A stretch of 64,000 nt of DNA from Flavobacteriales bacterium ALC-1 (GTDB lineage: Bacteria; Bacteroidota; Bacteroidia; Flavobacteriales; Flavobacteriaceae): NCBI GenBank assembly GCA_000171875.1, contig ABHI01000001.1:372001-436000 (forward strand), given 5' to 3'. This document shows, piece by piece, positions 25,720 through 35,711 of the stretch. The first letter of the stretch is position 1. Every line of letters begins with the position of its first letter. The notes below the pieces were generated by a model that saw nothing but the letters and a program-made list of their open reading frames with translations, had not been told where the DNA came from and ran no database searches. A program made the position numbers and the translations under genes.

Positions 25720-27219
25720 CTAGTCTCTTTTAATAATAATTTTTTCAGTTTTTAACTCTTGCTTTAACCACGTTTGAAGCTCATTCTCTTTTATACGAGC
25801 TATACTATCATTAACAGAGCTATTCCATTTTATGCTAGCTACAGTAACTGTATCAACTTTTATAAAATCTTTAGATTCCAACATTTTAGCATAACCAAAA
25901 TATTCTAGTTCCTTAAATCTTATTTTAGCATCTTTAGCAATGGCAGAAAATGCAATGCCATTATTTTTTGAAGCATTTTGTGCTTCTACCTGTTGATTAA
26001 GGCCAGAAATGTTTTCTTGTAACTCAGTAATTTCTTTTTGTAATCCGGAGATGATATTCTTACTTTCTTTTAACTCTTCTCGTTTGTCCTGATATGCGCT
26101 AGAAATTAATTCATAGCTTTTGGTATCATTACCTTTTATCTTGAGGCTAGCGTTTTTTAATTTATCAAAATCTGGGTTTGAAGTTATTTCGTTATTCCAA
26201 AGTTGCTTTGTTTGGTCATTTATTTCGCTAAAAAAACTTAATTCTATGATTTGGTCTTCATATCTATAATCTTCATCAAACAATTGAGCATTAAGTGGTT
26301 TTACTTTTGTATCTATAAATGTTTTTGCTTGATTATTAAAAATAGATTCTCTGTAAACATCTATAAAAGTTAATGTTGGCCAAATCATAACACCAATAGC
26401 CACTAAAGATGCTATTTGCGCTATACGTTTTCTCTTTTTAGAATTAGCGTACTTAAGCATAGGAAAACGTAACACTTTGAGTACTATAAATGTGGCTAAA
26501 GCGATAAAAATAGTATTAATAGTAAATAAATTCATTGCACCACCAAAAAACACCCAATTGCCTTTAGCTAGACTATAACCAGCCGTACATAATGGTGGCA
26601 TTAAAGCTGTAGCAATAGCAACACCAAAGATTACAGATGCTATCGTTCCTTTTTTAGTTCGAGCAATTATAAGAGCTAGTCCACCAAAAAATGCAATTAC
26701 CACATCTCTAATATCTGGTTTAGTTCTACCTAATAGCTCAGAGGTTTCTGATGCTGTACCTAAAGGAAAAAATCTAAAAAATATATAAGCCGTTAATAAA
26801 CTCAACACTATCATCGTTGCCAAGTTTATGAGGGACTTTTTTAATGTATCTATATCATTAAGAGCTATTGACATTCCGACCCCTAAAATAGGCCCCATTA
26901 ATGGTGAAATTAACATAGCACCAATTACTACTGCTGTGGAATCAGCATTTAAACCAACAGATGCCACAAATATAGAACAGATTAAAATCCAAGCTGTAGC
27001 ACCTTTAAAAGGAATGTCGGCTTTTATAGCTTCTATTGTTGCGTCTCTATCTGTATCATGCTTAAAATCGAAAAGCTCACTTAAAAAGGTTTTGGTACTT
27101 GCAAGTAAACCCTTAGCATCTTGCTTAACAGCTTCCTTTTTTTCTTCAACAGCTTTCTCTTTTTCTATTTGCTGTTGCTGTTCTTCTTCTGAGAAGTCAA
27201 ATTTACTTTCGTCACTCAT
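25720..27219 (-). CDS. DUF389 family membrane protein
   Basis: A 499-residue protein with a Glu/Gln/Lys-rich cytoplasmic N-terminus (about 1-70), then a DUF389 membrane domain of about six helices with the family motifs DSTAVVIGAMLISPLMGPILGVG and IATALMPPLCTAGYSLAKGN, and a long C-terminal extracytoplasmic part with a coiled coil (EELKESKNIISGLQKEITELQENISGLNQQV). The function of the DUF389 family is not established. It follows the mannose-1-phosphate guanylyltransferase gene after five bases. Confidence 0.9.
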   Translation of the reverse strand: MSDESKFDFSEEEQQQQIEKEKAVEEKKEAVKQDAKGLLASTKTFLSELFDFKHDTDRDATIEAIKADIPFKGATAWILICSIFVASVGLNADSTAVVIGAMLISPLMGPILGVGMSIALNDIDTLKKSLINLATMIVLSLLTAYIFFRFFPLGTASETSELLGRTKPDIRDVVIAFFGGLALIIARTKKGTIASVIFGVAIATALMPPLCTAGYSLAKGNWVFFGGAMNLFTINTIFIALATFIVLKVLRFPMLKYANSKKRKRIAQIASLVAIGVMIWPTLTFIDVYRESIFNNQAKTFIDTKVKPLNAQLFDEDYRYEDQIIELSFFSEINDQTKQLWNNEITSNPDFDKLKNASLKIKGNDTKSYELISSAYQDKREELKESKNIISGLQKEITELQENISGLNQQVEAQNASKNNGIAFSAIAKDAKIRFKELEYFGYAKMLESKDFIKVDTVTVASIKWNSSVNDSIARIKENELQTWLKQELKTEKIIIKRD

Positions 27220-27224
27220 ATTAA

Positions 27225-28307
27225 TTAACCATATTCTTCTCCAAAATTGGCTTTCACATTTTGAAGTACTTTTTTAATATCTTGTTCTTTAGTCTTAGGA
27301 AAGATAAGTAAAACTTCGTCTTTATCCACAATGATATAATCTTTTAATCCATCCACAACAACAATTTTATCACCTTTAGTACGAATCATATTACCAGATG
27401 CATCTTCAGTCAATGTTTTGGCATTGACCACAGCATTGTTATCTGAATCTTTCTCCAACTTATCATACAGACTTCCCCAAGTCCCTAGATCATTCCAATC
27501 GAAAGTTGCAGGAATCACATATACATTCTCACTCTTTTCCATTAAAGCATAATCCACAGAGATGTTTTCTGCTTTACCATAATTATCTCTAATAAAATCG
27601 TCTTCAAACTCAGTATTATATACTTTACAGCCACTTTCAAAAAGCTGAAATAATTCAGGCTGGTTATTTGCAAATGCTTTAATCACTGACTTTGCACTCC
27701 ACATAAAAATGCCTGCATTCCATAAAAAATTGCCTTGTTTTATGAAGGACTGTGCTGTTTCGTAATCTGGTTTTTCTCTAAATTGATTTACTGATTTTAT
27801 TTCAGTATTGGAAGATTTATTATATTCTATATAGCCATAGCCTGTATTAGGAAATGAAGGAGTAATTCCTAAAGTCATTAAGGCATCATTAGATTCGCAA
27901 TAATCAAAAGCTGTTTTTACATTATTAGAAAAAGCGTGTACATCTTCAATCCAATGATCGCTTGGTGCCACTATCATCAAAGCATCTTCATTCTCCTTCT
28001 GAATTTTTAATGCTGCATACAAGATACAAGGTGCTGTATTTCGCATAGCTGGCTCTAAAACGACTTGTCGTTTAGTAACATTTGGTAGTTGTTCAAAAAC
28101 TAAATCTTTATAGCGCTCATTGGTTAGTATAAAAATATTTTCTTCTGGAATAAGGTTCGCTAAACGATTAAACGTCTTTTGAATCAAAGTATCTCCAGTA
28201 CCTAACATATCGTGAAACTGTTTTGGAAAATTCTGTGTACTCACTGGCCAAAACCTTGAACCTACTCCACCAGCCATTAATATGGCGTAATAATTTTTAT
28301 TTTTCAT
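27225..28307 (-). CDS. manC: mannose-1-phosphate guanylyltransferase
   Basis: A 360-residue nucleotidyltransferase making GDP-mannose from mannose-1-phosphate and GTP. The N-terminus AILMAGGVGSRFWPVSTQNFPKQF is the GTP-binding signature of the ManC/CpsB group, and FREKPDYETAQSFIKQGNFLWNAGIFMW the sugar-phosphate site. It lacks the C-terminal phosphomannose isomerase domain, giving the short bacterial form. GDP-mannose feeds exopolysaccharide and lipopolysaccharide sugars. Its start overlaps the stop of the SprT-like gene by four bases. Confidence 0.94.
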   Translation of the reverse strand: MKNKNYYAILMAGGVGSRFWPVSTQNFPKQFHDMLGTGDTLIQKTFNRLANLIPEENIFILTNERYKDLVFEQLPNVTKRQVVLEPAMRNTAPCILYAALKIQKENEDALMIVAPSDHWIEDVHAFSNNVKTAFDYCESNDALMTLGITPSFPNTGYGYIEYNKSSNTEIKSVNQFREKPDYETAQSFIKQGNFLWNAGIFMWSAKSVIKAFANNQPELFQLFESGCKVYNTEFEDDFIRDNYGKAENISVDYALMEKSENVYVIPATFDWNDLGTWGSLYDKLEKDSDNNAVVNAKTLTEDASGNMIRTKGDKIVVVDGLKDYIIVDKDEVLLIFPKTKEQDIKKVLQNVKANFGEEYG

Positions 28308-28903
28308 TGGTCTACTAGTTCTACTTCTGCATTAGGATTAAACAAATATAACTTACCTGAATTAACCTCAACACATTCGTAACGTTTTCTTCTTTTATTA
28401 CCTTTTCTAAAAACTCTACCATTGTATAGCTTAAAGGTTTGGTTCAAAGGTACTTCAAACACATAGGTTTTGTCATTACTTTCGTCGAATTGCTTTAAGG
28501 CTAAGGCGAGTTGCGCATCAGTATCGCTAGATGCTTTTGGGTTCTTAAAATGTTTGGCTAGAAGCGGTAATAATTCTATAGGAAACACTTCTGGGCGTAA
28601 AAATGGCAACATTAAATGCTGAAAAGTCATCTTCCACTCTTTTCCATGCGGTTTTATAATACGTCCAAATTTATTAAAAGCTTCAAAATGTGCAATCTCG
28701 TGAATAAGTGTGATTAAAAAACGATACTGATTTAAGTTAGAATTTATAGTAATCTGATGTTTACCATTTGGCAATTGCCTATAATCACCATGTTTCGTTT
28801 TTCGTTCGTTCTTCACTTTCACCACCAAGCTATCTTTATCTAAAATGGTTTTTACCATTGAATGTGATTCCTTAGGAATAAAATCTAAAAGTGTTGTTTG
28901 CAT
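28304..28903 (-). CDS. SprT-like zinc metalloprotease-fold protein
   Basis: A 199-residue protein with the SprT-like core: HEIAHFEAFNKFGRIIKPHGKEWK contains HExxH (two zinc ligands and the catalytic Glu) and a downstream His as third ligand. The C-terminal part is basic with one Cys (KRRKRYECVEVNSGKLYLFN), which looks like a remnant of the zinc-ribbon of this family. Bacterial SprT-like proteins have no settled function; homologues in eukaryotes (Spartan) act on DNA-protein crosslinks. Translationally coupled to the downstream guanylyltransferase gene. Confidence 0.88.
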   Translation of the reverse strand: MQTTLLDFIPKESHSMVKTILDKDSLVVKVKNERKTKHGDYRQLPNGKHQITINSNLNQYRFLITLIHEIAHFEAFNKFGRIIKPHGKEWKMTFQHLMLPFLRPEVFPIELLPLLAKHFKNPKASSDTDAQLALALKQFDESNDKTYVFEVPLNQTFKLYNGRVFRKGNKRRKRYECVEVNSGKLYLFNPNAEVELVDQ

Positions 28904-28914
28904 TAATTTAAAAA

Positions 28915-31900
28915 TTAATCTTTTACTATAATCATTTTAGAGTTTGAATTTACTTTAATAATATATAAGCCTACTGCAGCACTATTTAATTTGATTGAAG
29001 TCGTACTATTAATATAGTTAAACGTTCTATTATTTATGCTAATCTTTCGACCTCTTAGATCAAAAACCTCTATAACATCATCTAAACTTGTATTAGTAAT
29101 AAAGAGCTCTCTGTTTGTAGTTGGATTTGGATAAATTACACTTTTTTGATTTTCATTACCAATATCTAAGTCCTCTAATTCAAAATATGGCACTGCAAAA
29201 CTGAATGTGTTTTCAGCTACAGCCTGTCCGATAAAACGACCAGGGATATCATCTGCAGGTGGATGAATTCCACCCCAAATTCGACTTAAACTTGTTTGGT
29301 CTGATGCATCTCTATAAGTTGCCCATTGCAATACAACATCTTCTGAAGGTCCTTCTTCAAAAACTAAAAACTCATTCTTCTTTGCTACAAATTCACCTAG
29401 ACCACCTGGAAAAAACTCACTCCCTGTCATCATCGTCATTAACTCTGCTGCTGCTCTAGAGAAAGTAGAGTGTCCTGACACATAACCTGCAAAAGGAGGA
29501 GTTACAAACGTTGGTCTTTGATATGGATACCAATCTTCAGCCAAAATCCAACCCACGCCAGCCTGGTCTATTTCTGTATTCTCAATAAAATCATGCCCTT
29601 TCCATGTATATAATTTTATTTTACCAACATGCTGATTTACAAGTCCTGCCAATGGATCACCAGGTTCAACAACTTCAATATAATCCTCTATTAATGGTAT
29701 ACCAGAAACATCATAACTATCTAAAGACATATCTGTACTTTGTCCACGTTCTGCCATAGAACGAATTGCCGAAATAGGCCTAATATAATCATACCAACCT
29801 TTTACACTCCATGCAGATATTGCGGAATCGTGCATACCTCCCCCCATTATAAAATAAGATTTAACATCCCATTCTAAAGGATCTAAAATTTCACCTTGAC
29901 CCTGAAAACGCTTTTCAAATTCAGGATGGTCATTTACATAGTTCAACAAAGTAAACCAATGACCTGGTGGTGTTTCAGAATCTGGACCATCAGCCCAGAA
30001 TTCAGCTAAGACTCTTCCGTAATCTCCTCTAGCTACCATATTAGTTTCGTAAGGACTTTCTGTTACTGGATTTATAGAATGGCCATTACTATTATCTCCT
30101 CCTTCGAAAAAATTATAGAAACTCGAATAATCTGAATAGTTTGTTGGAAATGTATTTATATCTGTATTACCAATAGAATTTGGGGAAATATCTATCATAA
30201 CACCATCACTAGGATCTAAATGCGATTGCCAAACAGATACCATAGAAAATCCCCACTTATAGGCATCGCTACTATAATTATTTTCAGTTAGACTTACATA
30301 TGGTGGATCAGAAGGATTATAGAATACATTATAAGTGTTTCCATCTCTCTGGAAAGTGGTTTTATCCTCTTCACTTAAGGCAAACGAATAAACATTTCCC
30401 CATTCTGGGCTTAAAAACGGTGGAGTATCTGCATCAATAATAGTTCCTCCTTGGTCAATAAAAATATTTAAAGCCAATGGTTGCCAACGATTTGGGTCAT
30501 TAATTGGCGGATTAACACCTGCATTAGCATCTAGCACATAAGGTTCATTAACAGGTACATAATAGGCATTATCGTAGCTTGTGGCTTCTCTAGATCCATC
30601 CTGAAGTCCATAATCTATAATACTTTGGGCTACATAATTTCCTAACGCAGCTGCATTTCCAAATTCATACAATAACGACGTATACGTTGTATCATATCCC
30701 AATTTACCCATCAATAAATCGAATCTTTGTAGCGTTGTTTCGGCACCTGGTGAGTTCTGAAAACGATGAGATAACAATCTATACATTGCATAACTTATTG
30801 CACGTTTTAAAGATGCTTCCTTTGATTCTATAAGAATAAAATCCTCTAGAACACTAGCAAAACCATTTACTGTTTCACCAACAAAATATGGTCTTGCATT
30901 TTCATCATAGATTGCCCAAATATCATACATAGCAACACTAGAATGAAATAAGTTTCTTGCATGCACTGTTGGTCTTGCAAAATCACTTCGAATAGCTTCG
31001 AGTAAAGCTTCATTCCATAATCTTGCAATAGATATATCTTCAGGTAGGTCATCAATACCTAATTCTACAACAATAAATGCTTGAAGGCCTGAACATAGAT
31101 TATCCGATTCAATAACCGAAACCTGTCCGGTTTCTTCTAATTGCCATTTAACAGTAATCGTATTTGTACCTTGGCCATTTAAAATTTCACCACCAGACAC
31201 TTGCCAATTCGCAGTAGAACCTGCACCAATATTATAACTATACGTTTCAGTTTTTAAAAATGAAGAATTAGTAGACCCAACAATTAATTGTGATTCTAGG
31301 TAAGTACAAGAACCATCATCTAAAGTTGCTTCAGGATTATAACTACATGATACAGGGTCTGTACATCCATAGATTTTCTGACTGGGTATAATATCTAAAA
31401 CTGTATAACCCTGTCCTTCAATAGCCTTAATTGTGATATTCGTTTCTAAATCATTAAAAGTCTCCACTAAACCAGATGGCCATTTAATTTCCAAGTTTGT
31501 TATATCTGTGGCATCATTTAGTCCAAAATGAACTGGTCTTAAGCTCTGGCTTAAAAATTCCATACCGTTGTAATAACGCTTGTATGTTCCGTTGGTTGTC
31601 GTCAATGTAAGTATTGTACCAATAGCATCTCGATTAGATGTAGTACCTTCTAAATTAATTTTAAACCAATGTAAAGAACCTTCAGTATCATCGAAATTTA
31701 AAAGTTTGTTTTCATAAAAAAACGAACTTCTATCATTATTAGTAACCAACAAATCTAAATCACCATCATTATCGTAATCAAAATCTAATGCTATAACGCT
31801 TATAGCTTCTGTATTAAGTCCTAGTTCTGCTGAAGCATCTTCAAATGTATCTACACCTTGTGCTGTAAGATTTCTATAATAATAATTTGGTTCAGGTCCT

Positions 31901-32961
31901 CTTTGTTCAAAATCATAGCCATTTACGATAAATAAATCTTCATCACCATCTAAATCAAAATCCGCAAATACAGTTCCCCAAGACCATCCTGTATTATCTA
32001 CATTCTTTTCAACAGACAAGTCCATAAAGGTATTGTCCCCATTATTTGTTAGCAATATATTTTTGTCTATTGCTGTAACAAAAAAATCAAAAAAACCATC
32101 ATTATTGTAGTCCCCAATTGTGATTCCCATATCATCAAACATGGTATCAACACCATAGGATTGTGCTTGATCTGTAAACGAATTTCCTCCATTATTTAAA
32201 TAGAGATTATTAGCATCATCAAGGTCATTAGACACATATAAATCCATAAATCCATCTTCATTAAAATCAAATGGAGCAGCCATATAACTAAAATAATTTT
32301 CACTTCCTTCTATACCAGTTTCTATGGTAACATTAGTAAATGTAGAATTGCCATCATTTCTATATAATTGATTAGTACCACATTCATCCCAATCACTTAT
32401 GTATATATCTAATAAACTATCGTTATTATAATCAAACCATGTTGCGCCTGTATTTCTGCATTCATTAATCGCATCAAAACCTGAAATTTCTGTAACATCT
32501 GCAAAGGTTCCATTTCCTAAATTTCGCCATAATTGTACTTTAAAGGAGTAGGTTAAAAATAGATCGGGAAAACCATCATTATTATAATCACCCCAAGATG
32601 CAGCACTTTTGTTTCCATTTAAACCTAGATATATATCCCCGCTTTCTTCGTCATTCAGAAAATTATCTAAACCAGCCAACTCAGTTACATCTGTAAAAGA
32701 ACCATCATTATTATTCCGAAATAACTTACTTAAGGTTTTTGGGCTGTCTGGATTATCATTAGCCTTTGCCACTACAAAAATATCTAGATCATTATCACCA
32801 TCATAGTCTGCAACTGCTGCTCCATTGTTTTCTTCTAATATACCTAAACCAACAATAGACTCAACCCGATCAAAAGTTTGACTTTGCATTGTATTATTAA
32901 TAATCAGGAAAAAGGAAATCGCAAAAAAGAAAGATTTACATTGAAGTAATTCTTTAGTCAT
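28915..32961 (-). CDS. giant secreted fusion: FG-GAP/UnbV-ASPIC domain plus vanadium haloperoxidase-like (PAP2) domain, T9SS type A
   Basis: A 1348-residue protein in this order: signal peptide (about 1-27); FG-GAP/VCBS propeller repeats (about 35-430) with repeated calcium-type DxDxDxD loops such as ADYDGDNDLD; UnbV/ASPIC domain (about 440-520); a short YGCTDPVSC..DDGSC module; a beta domain; a PAP2/vanadium-haloperoxidase-like domain (about 640-1265); and a type A sorting domain (VIYPNPTTNRELFI to the end). The vanadate-pocket residues are all there: KGWYDYIRP, SGHSTFS and SRIWGGIHPPADD. Vanadium haloperoxidases oxidise halides with peroxide; the phosphatase relatives share the site. The fusion to a CRTAC-like propeller is unusual. 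Confidence 0.88.
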   Translation of the reverse strand: MTKELLQCKSFFFAISFFLIINNTMQSQTFDRVESIVGLGILEENNGAAVADYDGDNDLDIFVVAKANDNPDSPKTLSKLFRNNNDGSFTDVTELAGLDNFLNDEESGDIYLGLNGNKSAASWGDYNNDGFPDLFLTYSFKVQLWRNLGNGTFADVTEISGFDAINECRNTGATWFDYNNDSLLDIYISDWDECGTNQLYRNDGNSTFTNVTIETGIEGSENYFSYMAAPFDFNEDGFMDLYVSNDLDDANNLYLNNGGNSFTDQAQSYGVDTMFDDMGITIGDYNNDGFFDFFVTAIDKNILLTNNGDNTFMDLSVEKNVDNTGWSWGTVFADFDLDGDEDLFIVNGYDFEQRGPEPNYYYRNLTAQGVDTFEDASAELGLNTEAISVIALDFDYDNDGDLDLLVTNNDRSSFFYENKLLNFDDTEGSLHWFKINLEGTTSNRDAIGTILTLTTTNGTYKRYYNGMEFLSQSLRPVHFGLNDATDITNLEIKWPSGLVETFNDLETNITIKAIEGQGYTVLDIIPSQKIYGCTDPVSCSYNPEATLDDGSCTYLESQLIVGSTNSSFLKTETYSYNIGAGSTANWQVSGGEILNGQGTNTITVKWQLEETGQVSVIESDNLCSGLQAFIVVELGIDDLPEDISIARLWNEALLEAIRSDFARPTVHARNLFHSSVAMYDIWAIYDENARPYFVGETVNGFASVLEDFILIESKEASLKRAISYAMYRLLSHRFQNSPGAETTLQRFDLLMGKLGYDTTYTSLLYEFGNAAALGNYVAQSIIDYGLQDGSREATSYDNAYYVPVNEPYVLDANAGVNPPINDPNRWQPLALNIFIDQGGTIIDADTPPFLSPEWGNVYSFALSEEDKTTFQRDGNTYNVFYNPSDPPYVSLTENNYSSDAYKWGFSMVSVWQSHLDPSDGVMIDISPNSIGNTDINTFPTNYSDYSSFYNFFEGGDNSNGHSINPVTESPYETNMVARGDYGRVLAEFWADGPDSETPPGHWFTLLNYVNDHPEFEKRFQGQGEILDPLEWDVKSYFIMGGGMHDSAISAWSVKGWYDYIRPISAIRSMAERGQSTDMSLDSYDVSGIPLIEDYIEVVEPGDPLAGLVNQHVGKIKLYTWKGHDFIENTEIDQAGVGWILAEDWYPYQRPTFVTPPFAGYVSGHSTFSRAAAELMTMMTGSEFFPGGLGEFVAKKNEFLVFEEGPSEDVVLQWATYRDASDQTSLSRIWGGIHPPADDIPGRFIGQAVAENTFSFAVPYFELEDLDIGNENQKSVIYPNPTTNRELFITNTSLDDVIEVFDLRGRKISINNRTFNYINSTTSIKLNSAAVGLYIIKVNSNSKMIIVKD

Positions 32962-32994
32962 AAAGCATTTTTTTTATAAATATAAAAAATCGTG

Positions 32995-33636
32995 CTAACA
33001 TTCTAATAGGTCTGATAATTTTATCATACTGTCAAAAGTATTTGTCGCATTAACTTTTAGTTCTTCAAGGTAATCATGTGCAGTATACCCAAAAACATCA
33101 AAGCCGCCATTTATTGCTGCCTCAACACCAATAGGGCTGTCTTCAACAACAACACATTCTTCAGGCTTAAAACCCATAGTTTTAGAAGCCCATATAAACA
33201 CAGCCGGATCTGGTTTCCATTTTTGAATAGTGTAACAGCTAAAAATTTTAGATTCAAAATAGGGCAATAAACCTGTTAACTCTAAGTTGAGTTTTATTTT
33301 ATTTTCTGGACCACTCGAGGCCACACAAAACGGAATTTCTAAATGATTAAGAACATCTTTTATTCCTTCTATTGGCTGAATTTCATTTTTAAACTTTTCA
33401 AAAGATTGTTTTCTGTATTCACTTTCAAAATCAAATGGTATGTCTTTTCCTATTAATTCAGTAATTTGCTTTACGCAATTTTGAAGTGAATTCCCTTTAA
33501 AGTTATTATATGCATAGTCGAGATTTATAGAAGCTCCTGATTGATTAGCTAAATCTACCATGACTTGATTACTTAGTGGTTCACTATCCACTAAAACACC
33601 ATCACAATCAAAAATTACACATTTGTACTTACTCAT
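32995..33636 (-). CDS. HAD-IA family hydrolase (beta-phosphoglucomutase-like)
   Basis: A 213-residue HAD phosphatase. Motif I is FDCDGVLVDSE (Asp10 nucleophile, Asp12 acid/base), motif II VASSGPENK, motif III the Lys in KPDPAVF and motif IV VVEDSPIGVEAA. A helical type I cap follows motif I. This is the group of beta-phosphoglucomutase and sugar-phosphate phosphatases; the substrate cannot be told. It lies 19 bases downstream of the OmpA-family gene on the same strand and could be read through from it. Confidence 0.93.
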   Translation of the reverse strand: MSKYKCVIFDCDGVLVDSEPLSNQVMVDLANQSGASINLDYAYNNFKGNSLQNCVKQITELIGKDIPFDFESEYRKQSFEKFKNEIQPIEGIKDVLNHLEIPFCVASSGPENKIKLNLELTGLLPYFESKIFSCYTIQKWKPDPAVFIWASKTMGFKPEECVVVEDSPIGVEAAINGGFDVFGYTAHDYLEELKVNATNTFDSMIKLSDLLEC

Positions 33637-33655
33637 GCCCTAAAAGCAAAGTCAA

Positions 33656-35710
33656 TTAGTATTCTATTATTTCAAATTCACTTCGTCTATTAAGTTGGTG
33701 TTCTTCATCTGTACAGTTGAGCATAGGGCATTCTACAATAGGACTCAATTCTCCAAAACCTTTAAACTGTAAACGTCTGGCATTGATATATCCTATTAAG
33801 GCTATATAATTTCTTGTCGATTCAGCTCGTTTCTCCGATAAAATTTGATTGTAACGTACTGTTCCCCTACTATCTGTATGCGAGCTAATCTTTAAATGAA
33901 TATCTGGATAACGTTCCATCTTTTTCACCAGTTGATCTAATATTTTTTTAGAATCTTCTCTTATATCCCACATTTCAAAGTCGAAATAAATAGGTTCTAA
34001 CTCAAAAAACAACTTTCCTTCTTTTTCAACAATAGGAGGACCTTCAACATCCGTAAGCATTTCAAATCGCTTAGGATCTTCTTCTTTTAAGTTTTTATCA
34101 ATACCTTTTTCTGCAATAATCGCTTCTACCGGATCAACAGGAACTGGTGGTGGCGGAGGAGGCGGTGGAGGAGGCGGTGGTATTTTCGATAATAACAAAA
34201 CGTGTTTTTGATCTTGTTCTTCTATAACTTTAACTCTTAATGTATTAGACACATAAGCCTCATTTGTTGCCTTAAGCTCATAACGACCAGCTAATAAGTT
34301 CTTATTAAAACTAGCTATAGAATCTAAAGTATTATTATACATTTCATTACCTTTTTTATCTAATAATATTACTTTAGAATTAGGTATATATTCATTGGTT
34401 AATTCATCCCTAATCTCAAAATTATTAATATATTCTCTTATAAAAATCTCACCTATTTGAACAAAACTATAGATATTATCATCAGATTTATTTCTATTCG
34501 ATGCAAAGTAACCTTCCGTTTTATTATGATAATTTAAACTAAAATCATCATAACGAGAATTTATTGGAGATCCTAAATTTATTGGATTTGTGAATTTATT
34601 ATCAACCCATTCGGACACAAAGTTATCTAGCATACCAAGCCCTAGATGCCCATTTGATGCAAAAAACAAATGTCCATCGTCTGAGATGAATGGAAAATGT
34701 TCTCTATTTATTGTATTAATGGTCGACCCAAGATTCTGAGGTGCACTAAACGTACCATCAGCATTCATATCAACATAATATATATCAAAGCTCCCCAAAC
34801 TATCTTCTTGATTTGAAGAAAAATATAAACGCTTACCGTCAGGGCTTATAGCTGGGTGTTGATACGAAAACTCAGCTTTATTAAACGGTAACTTTTCTAA
34901 TTCAGACCATTTGCCATTAGCAAATGTTGCACTATATAAATGTATACTGTTATTTTTATTAGCGTCAAACTCTTTTTTACCCTCATTAAAATTACTTCTC
35001 GATAGGTATATTTTTGTACCATCTTTGCTAAAGCAGAAATTGCCCTCATGAAGTTTTGAATTTATATGTTTTGGTAAAGCAACCACATCATTAAGTTTTT
35101 TATTTTTATCTGAAACTTTAACTGCATAAATATCTAAGAAAGGTTGATGTGTCCATTTATACTGCTTGCTTAATAGTTTATTATCATCTCTATCTGATGC
35201 AAAATAAATACTATCATTATGCTTTACCGCACCAAAATCAGAAGCTGGTGAATTAAAAGAAACTTTGTTTACTTTATAATCCGGACTCATCAGTTTAAAA
35301 GCCTCTATAGTTTCAATGGCCTGCGCCTTATCTAATGAGGTAGATAGATTTTCTTTATATAGCTTATAATAATCTAATCCTTCTTCATATTTACCTAACG
35401 CAGATAAGATTTGATATAACTTAAAATTAAATTCATTATCATAAGCTTTATCGGCTTCTATAAATTGACCCTTAACAAGCTTTTTTATATACCGAGACGC
35501 TTCTCTATATTGAAAGGTATTATAATACGAAATTGAAATATTCTCTAAATCTTTTTTATGCTGCCTATTTTGTAATGCCTCTTCATAATATTTTGCAGCA
35601 TTGATATAATCTCTTTTTTCAAAAAAACGATCTGCTTTTGTTTTTCGTTGCGAAAAAGATATTTGAGTTAAAAATAGTAACCCTAATAGTATGGTAATTC
35701 TTTTCGTCAT
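33656..35710 (-). CDS. OmpA-family outer-membrane protein with TPR and WD40-like repeats
   Basis: A 684-residue protein: signal peptide, tetratricopeptide helices (about 25-130), PD40/WD40-like propeller repeats with 'SPDGKRLYFSS'-type motifs (about 150-420), a carboxypeptidase-regulatory-like segment, a run of about 12 prolines (about 510-525), and a C-terminal OmpA peptidoglycan-binding domain (HLKISSHTDSRGTVRYNQILSEKRAE, which ends on DEEHQLNRRSEFEI). It lies one base after a PorP/SprF gene. This is the PorE-like architecture that couples T9SS components to peptidoglycan. Confidence 0.9.
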   Translation of the reverse strand: MTKRITILLGLLFLTQISFSQRKTKADRFFEKRDYINAAKYYEEALQNRQHKKDLENISISYYNTFQYREASRYIKKLVKGQFIEADKAYDNEFNFKLYQILSALGKYEEGLDYYKLYKENLSTSLDKAQAIETIEAFKLMSPDYKVNKVSFNSPASDFGAVKHNDSIYFASDRDDNKLLSKQYKWTHQPFLDIYAVKVSDKNKKLNDVVALPKHINSKLHEGNFCFSKDGTKIYLSRSNFNEGKKEFDANKNNSIHLYSATFANGKWSELEKLPFNKAEFSYQHPAISPDGKRLYFSSNQEDSLGSFDIYYVDMNADGTFSAPQNLGSTINTINREHFPFISDDGHLFFASNGHLGLGMLDNFVSEWVDNKFTNPINLGSPINSRYDDFSLNYHNKTEGYFASNRNKSDDNIYSFVQIGEIFIREYINNFEIRDELTNEYIPNSKVILLDKKGNEMYNNTLDSIASFNKNLLAGRYELKATNEAYVSNTLRVKVIEEQDQKHVLLLSKIPPPPPPPPPPPPVPVDPVEAIIAEKGIDKNLKEEDPKRFEMLTDVEGPPIVEKEGKLFFELEPIYFDFEMWDIREDSKKILDQLVKKMERYPDIHLKISSHTDSRGTVRYNQILSEKRAESTRNYIALIGYINARRLQFKGFGELSPIVECPMLNCTDEEHQLNRRSEFEIIEY

Positions 35711-35711
35711 A

